Source: Vulcanimicrobiota bacterium (GTDB taxonomy: Bacteria > Vulcanimicrobiota > Vulcanimicrobiia > Vulcanimicrobiales > Vulcanimicrobiaceae). Taken from it: a stretch of DNA of 9,910 nt. The stretch covers positions 1-9,910 of the forward strand of contig JASHXG010000174.1 of NCBI GenBank assembly GCA_030043675.1, given 5' to 3'. This document shows positions 8,699 through 9,910 of this stretch, in pieces (position 1 is the stretch's first letter; the number at the start of each line of letters is the position of its first letter). A program made the position numbers and the translations under genes. The notes under the pieces were generated by a model that had not been told where the DNA came from, searched no databases, and was given only the letters and a program-made list of their open reading frames with translations.

Positions 8699-9526
8699 TT
8701 AGGTTTTGCGCTTGTCGGCGAACGCCTTCGCCACCTTCAGCACGATTGCACCTCCGGGGACGATCACATTGAGCGTTTCCGCGCCAAGGTCGAAAAGCGT
8801 TTCCGGCTTCAATAGTTTGCCGACCGCCGCCATCGCCGCACTAGGCCGGCTTTGCAACTCTCCGGTAACGGCATCGAGCGTTAGGTCGGCCGTCTTGTTC
8901 TTCTCGGTCCAGACGCACTTGAAATTGAACGCCGGCCGCAGGTAGAGGTCGATGCACTCGACGTTTACGCGCTCCTCCTTGACTGCGTCGGCATCCGTCG
9001 GACGAAGATCGTCGCCGAGGAGCGCTCGAACGACTGCCGATGCTCGGACCGTCGGAGCAACGATCTTTGCGTCTTCCGGCGCAAACTCATCGAGGTCGAC
9101 GGGGATCGCACTCGCCTGGAGATACGGCTGTGCATTCATCGGTTGATCGCTCAATCCGTCGAGCCAGAGCTCCTTACGTTCGTCGCGCTCGCAGTGTTCG
9201 ACGACCGGCAGCTCGATGGTCCCGCTCGCGACCGCATGGTCGTCGGGGCCAACGCTAACCGAAGCCACGTGCGGCGTCTTTACCGGCACTTTATACAACT
9301 CTCGGCGGTCGTAGAGAAAACGAAGATGGGCCTTGGCGTGCCAGAGCGGCAGATAGCAAAGGCCTAGATCGGAGATCGCAATGTCGCCCTCTTTGGGACG
9401 AGCGAAAAGCCGGGAGAGGGTGCCAAAGGCAGACGCTTTATGCGCGCTCGCTCGACCACGCGCCTCCTCCGCCGTGATCACCGGTTCGAGACGAAACGCG
9501 CCTTGCTCGGCGATCACAATTTCCAT
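8699..9526 (-). CDS. Hypothetical protein, 275 residues, family not recognised
   Basis: The codon pattern, start context (AAGG a few bases before ATG 9524-9526) and absence of competing frames support a real gene. It has no signal peptide. Residues 20-45 form a basic, Ala-rich segment. Residues 53-81 contain an aromatic stretch (LCYLPLWHAKAHLRF then YDRRELYKVPV) that looks like a beta-rich core motif. Residues 105-125 hold a Cys-containing acidic/basic patch (VEHCERDERKELWLDGL). Residues 195-223 (YLRPAFNFKCVWTEKN, then LTLDAVTGEL) resemble a PepSY-like or WD-like hairpin in shape only. The C-terminus (245-270) is moderately hydrophobic and could be an amphipathic membrane-associating helix. 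No catalytic motif is evident. It follows the sulfatase gene in the same direction, but a strong terminator lies between them, so it is probably transcribed separately. Confidence 0.7.
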   Translation of the reverse strand: MEIVIAEQGAFRLEPVITAEEARGRASAHKASAFGTLSRLFARPKEGDIAISDLGLCYLPLWHAKAHLRFLYDRRELYKVPVKTPHVASVSVGPDDHAVASGTIELPVVEHCERDERKELWLDGLSDQPMNAQPYLQASAIPVDLDEFAPEDAKIVAPTVRASAVVRALLGDDLRPTDADAVKEERVNVECIDLYLRPAFNFKCVWTEKNKTADLTLDAVTGELQSRPSAAMAAVGKLLKPETLFDLGAETLNVIVPGGAIVLKVAKAFADKRKT

Positions 9527-9565
9527 ACGCCTTCGATTCCTTGCCGGCGCAAAATCCCATGCATT

Positions 9566-9606
9566 GCAAAAACAAGAGCGAGCGCCCGTGATGGGCGCTC
9601 GCTCTT
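9566..9606 (-). terminator. Intrinsic terminator downstream of the sulfatase gene
   Basis: A perfect 14-base-pair stem (9574-9587 with 9593-9606, core GAGCGAGCGCCC) with a five-base loop is followed, in the minus-strand direction, by TTGTTTTTGC. This is a textbook Rho-independent terminator, placed 13 bases after the stop codon of the sulfatase gene. It isolates that gene from the downstream hypothetical gene. Confidence 0.88.
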
Positions 9607-9619
9607 TGGCAACGGGATT

Positions 9620-9910
9620 TTACGAGCCGGAGTGTGATGCCACCGCCTTTTCGATTTGCTCCTTGATCGCTTCGAGGTTGAACGAGGCGCCCTTTTGCAT
9701 CGGCGGAAACTCGATCGCGCTCTGCGCAGCCTTCGCCACTACTTCCTGCACCAAGGCGAAGCGCCAGAAGTTGTAGACGAAGAAGTGATAGTAGTTGAGT
9801 GAGCCCATCAGACCGGTGCGTTCGAACGGGTCCAGGCGCAGGTTTATAAGGATCGGCCAATCGACTTTGACCGTTCCGCCGAGCCAGCCGCCGGGCTGAT
9901 CGATAAAGCG
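9620..9910 (-). CDS. C-terminal fragment of an arylsulfatase-type sulfatase
   Basis: The frame is open to the window edge, giving 96 C-terminal residues with the TAA stop at 9620-9622. The fragment contains QPGGWLGGTVKVDWP, then LRLDPFERTG, an aromatic stretch (YYHFFVYNFWRF) and EFPPMQKGASFN. These are hallmarks of the C-terminal region of arylsulfatases of the large alkaline-phosphatase-fold sulfatase family, where a LRxDPFER turn is common and a FPPxQxxxSF tail ends the chain. The formylglycine-generating CxPxR active-site motif lies outside the window, so catalytic competence, substrate and export signal cannot be judged. An ATG within the frame at 9806-9808 is an internal methionine, not a start. 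Transcription ends at the intrinsic terminator just downstream. Confidence 0.85.
   Translation of the reverse strand, partial: RFIDQPGGWLGGTVKVDWPILINLRLDPFERTGLMGSLNYYHFFVYNFWRFALVQEVVAKAAQSAIEFPPMQKGASFNLEAIKEQIEKAVASHSGS

Noticed and set aside
7741..8701. 11-base direct repeat CGGCCGGCTTA flanking the cyclase-like gene (7741-7751 and 8691-8701)
   Set aside because: It brackets the gene neatly but is short, GC-rich and easily arises by chance; there is no transposase, no inverted ends and no composition shift to support an insertion.

Overview
The window is GC-rich, gene-dense bacterial DNA (GC about 60% by eye) with conventional Shine-Dalgarno sites. It contains lipobox-type lipoprotein signals, a Fur-family regulator, bifunctional KatG and a sulfatase, which fits a free-living, probably soil or environmental, bacterium. 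The two secreted PF04185-type phosphoesterases, the secreted S53 peptidase without a long pro-domain and the short squalene-cyclase-like protein recall uncultivated high-GC lineages such as Eremiobacterota/WPS-2, Dormibacterota or Actinobacteria-like groups. That placement is only an impression; no marker gene here settles the phylum.

Layout. 1-343 (+) is the C-terminal end of a PLP-fold MocR/PdxR-type regulator or aminotransferase. Its stop codon abuts the ATG of a lipoprotein cyclophilin (344-952, +). The cyclophilin runs convergently into katG (949-3153, -), and the two stop codons share one CTAG. Divergent from katG is a PerR-like Fur-family regulator (about 3214-3657, +). It overlaps by 16 bases a lipoprotein phosphoesterase (GTG start at 3642, to 5000), which is followed after 3 bases by a close paralogue (5004-6338). 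A strong hairpin (6342-6369) separates this operon from a convergent lipoprotein S53 (sedolisin-like) peptidase (6391-7638, -). A 130-base divergent intergenic region then leads to a squalene-cyclase-like alpha/alpha-toroid protein (7769-8683, +), which converges on an unrecognised 275-residue protein (8699-9526, -). A clear intrinsic terminator (9566-9606, -) marks the end of an incoming arylsulfatase-type gene (9620-9910, -), of which only the C-terminus is present.

How the genes may work together. The coherent unit is katG with the divergent PerR-like regulator: a peroxide-defence enzyme beside a metal-dependent peroxide-sensing repressor. Unusually, the regulator is translationally overlapped with two tandem surface phosphoesterases, so phosphate-ester hydrolysis may share the metal or peroxide signal (inference). 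Four of the nine genes, namely the cyclophilin, both phosphoesterases and the S53 peptidase, carry lipoprotein signals, so the window is rich in cell-envelope hydrolases and folding factors. I found no mobile element, CRISPR array, tRNA or rRNA. I also found no convincing wholly new system; the best leads are the regulator-phosphoesterase fusion operon, the active-site divergence between the two phosphoesterase paralogues, and the S53 peptidase that seems to lack its calcium-site aspartates.
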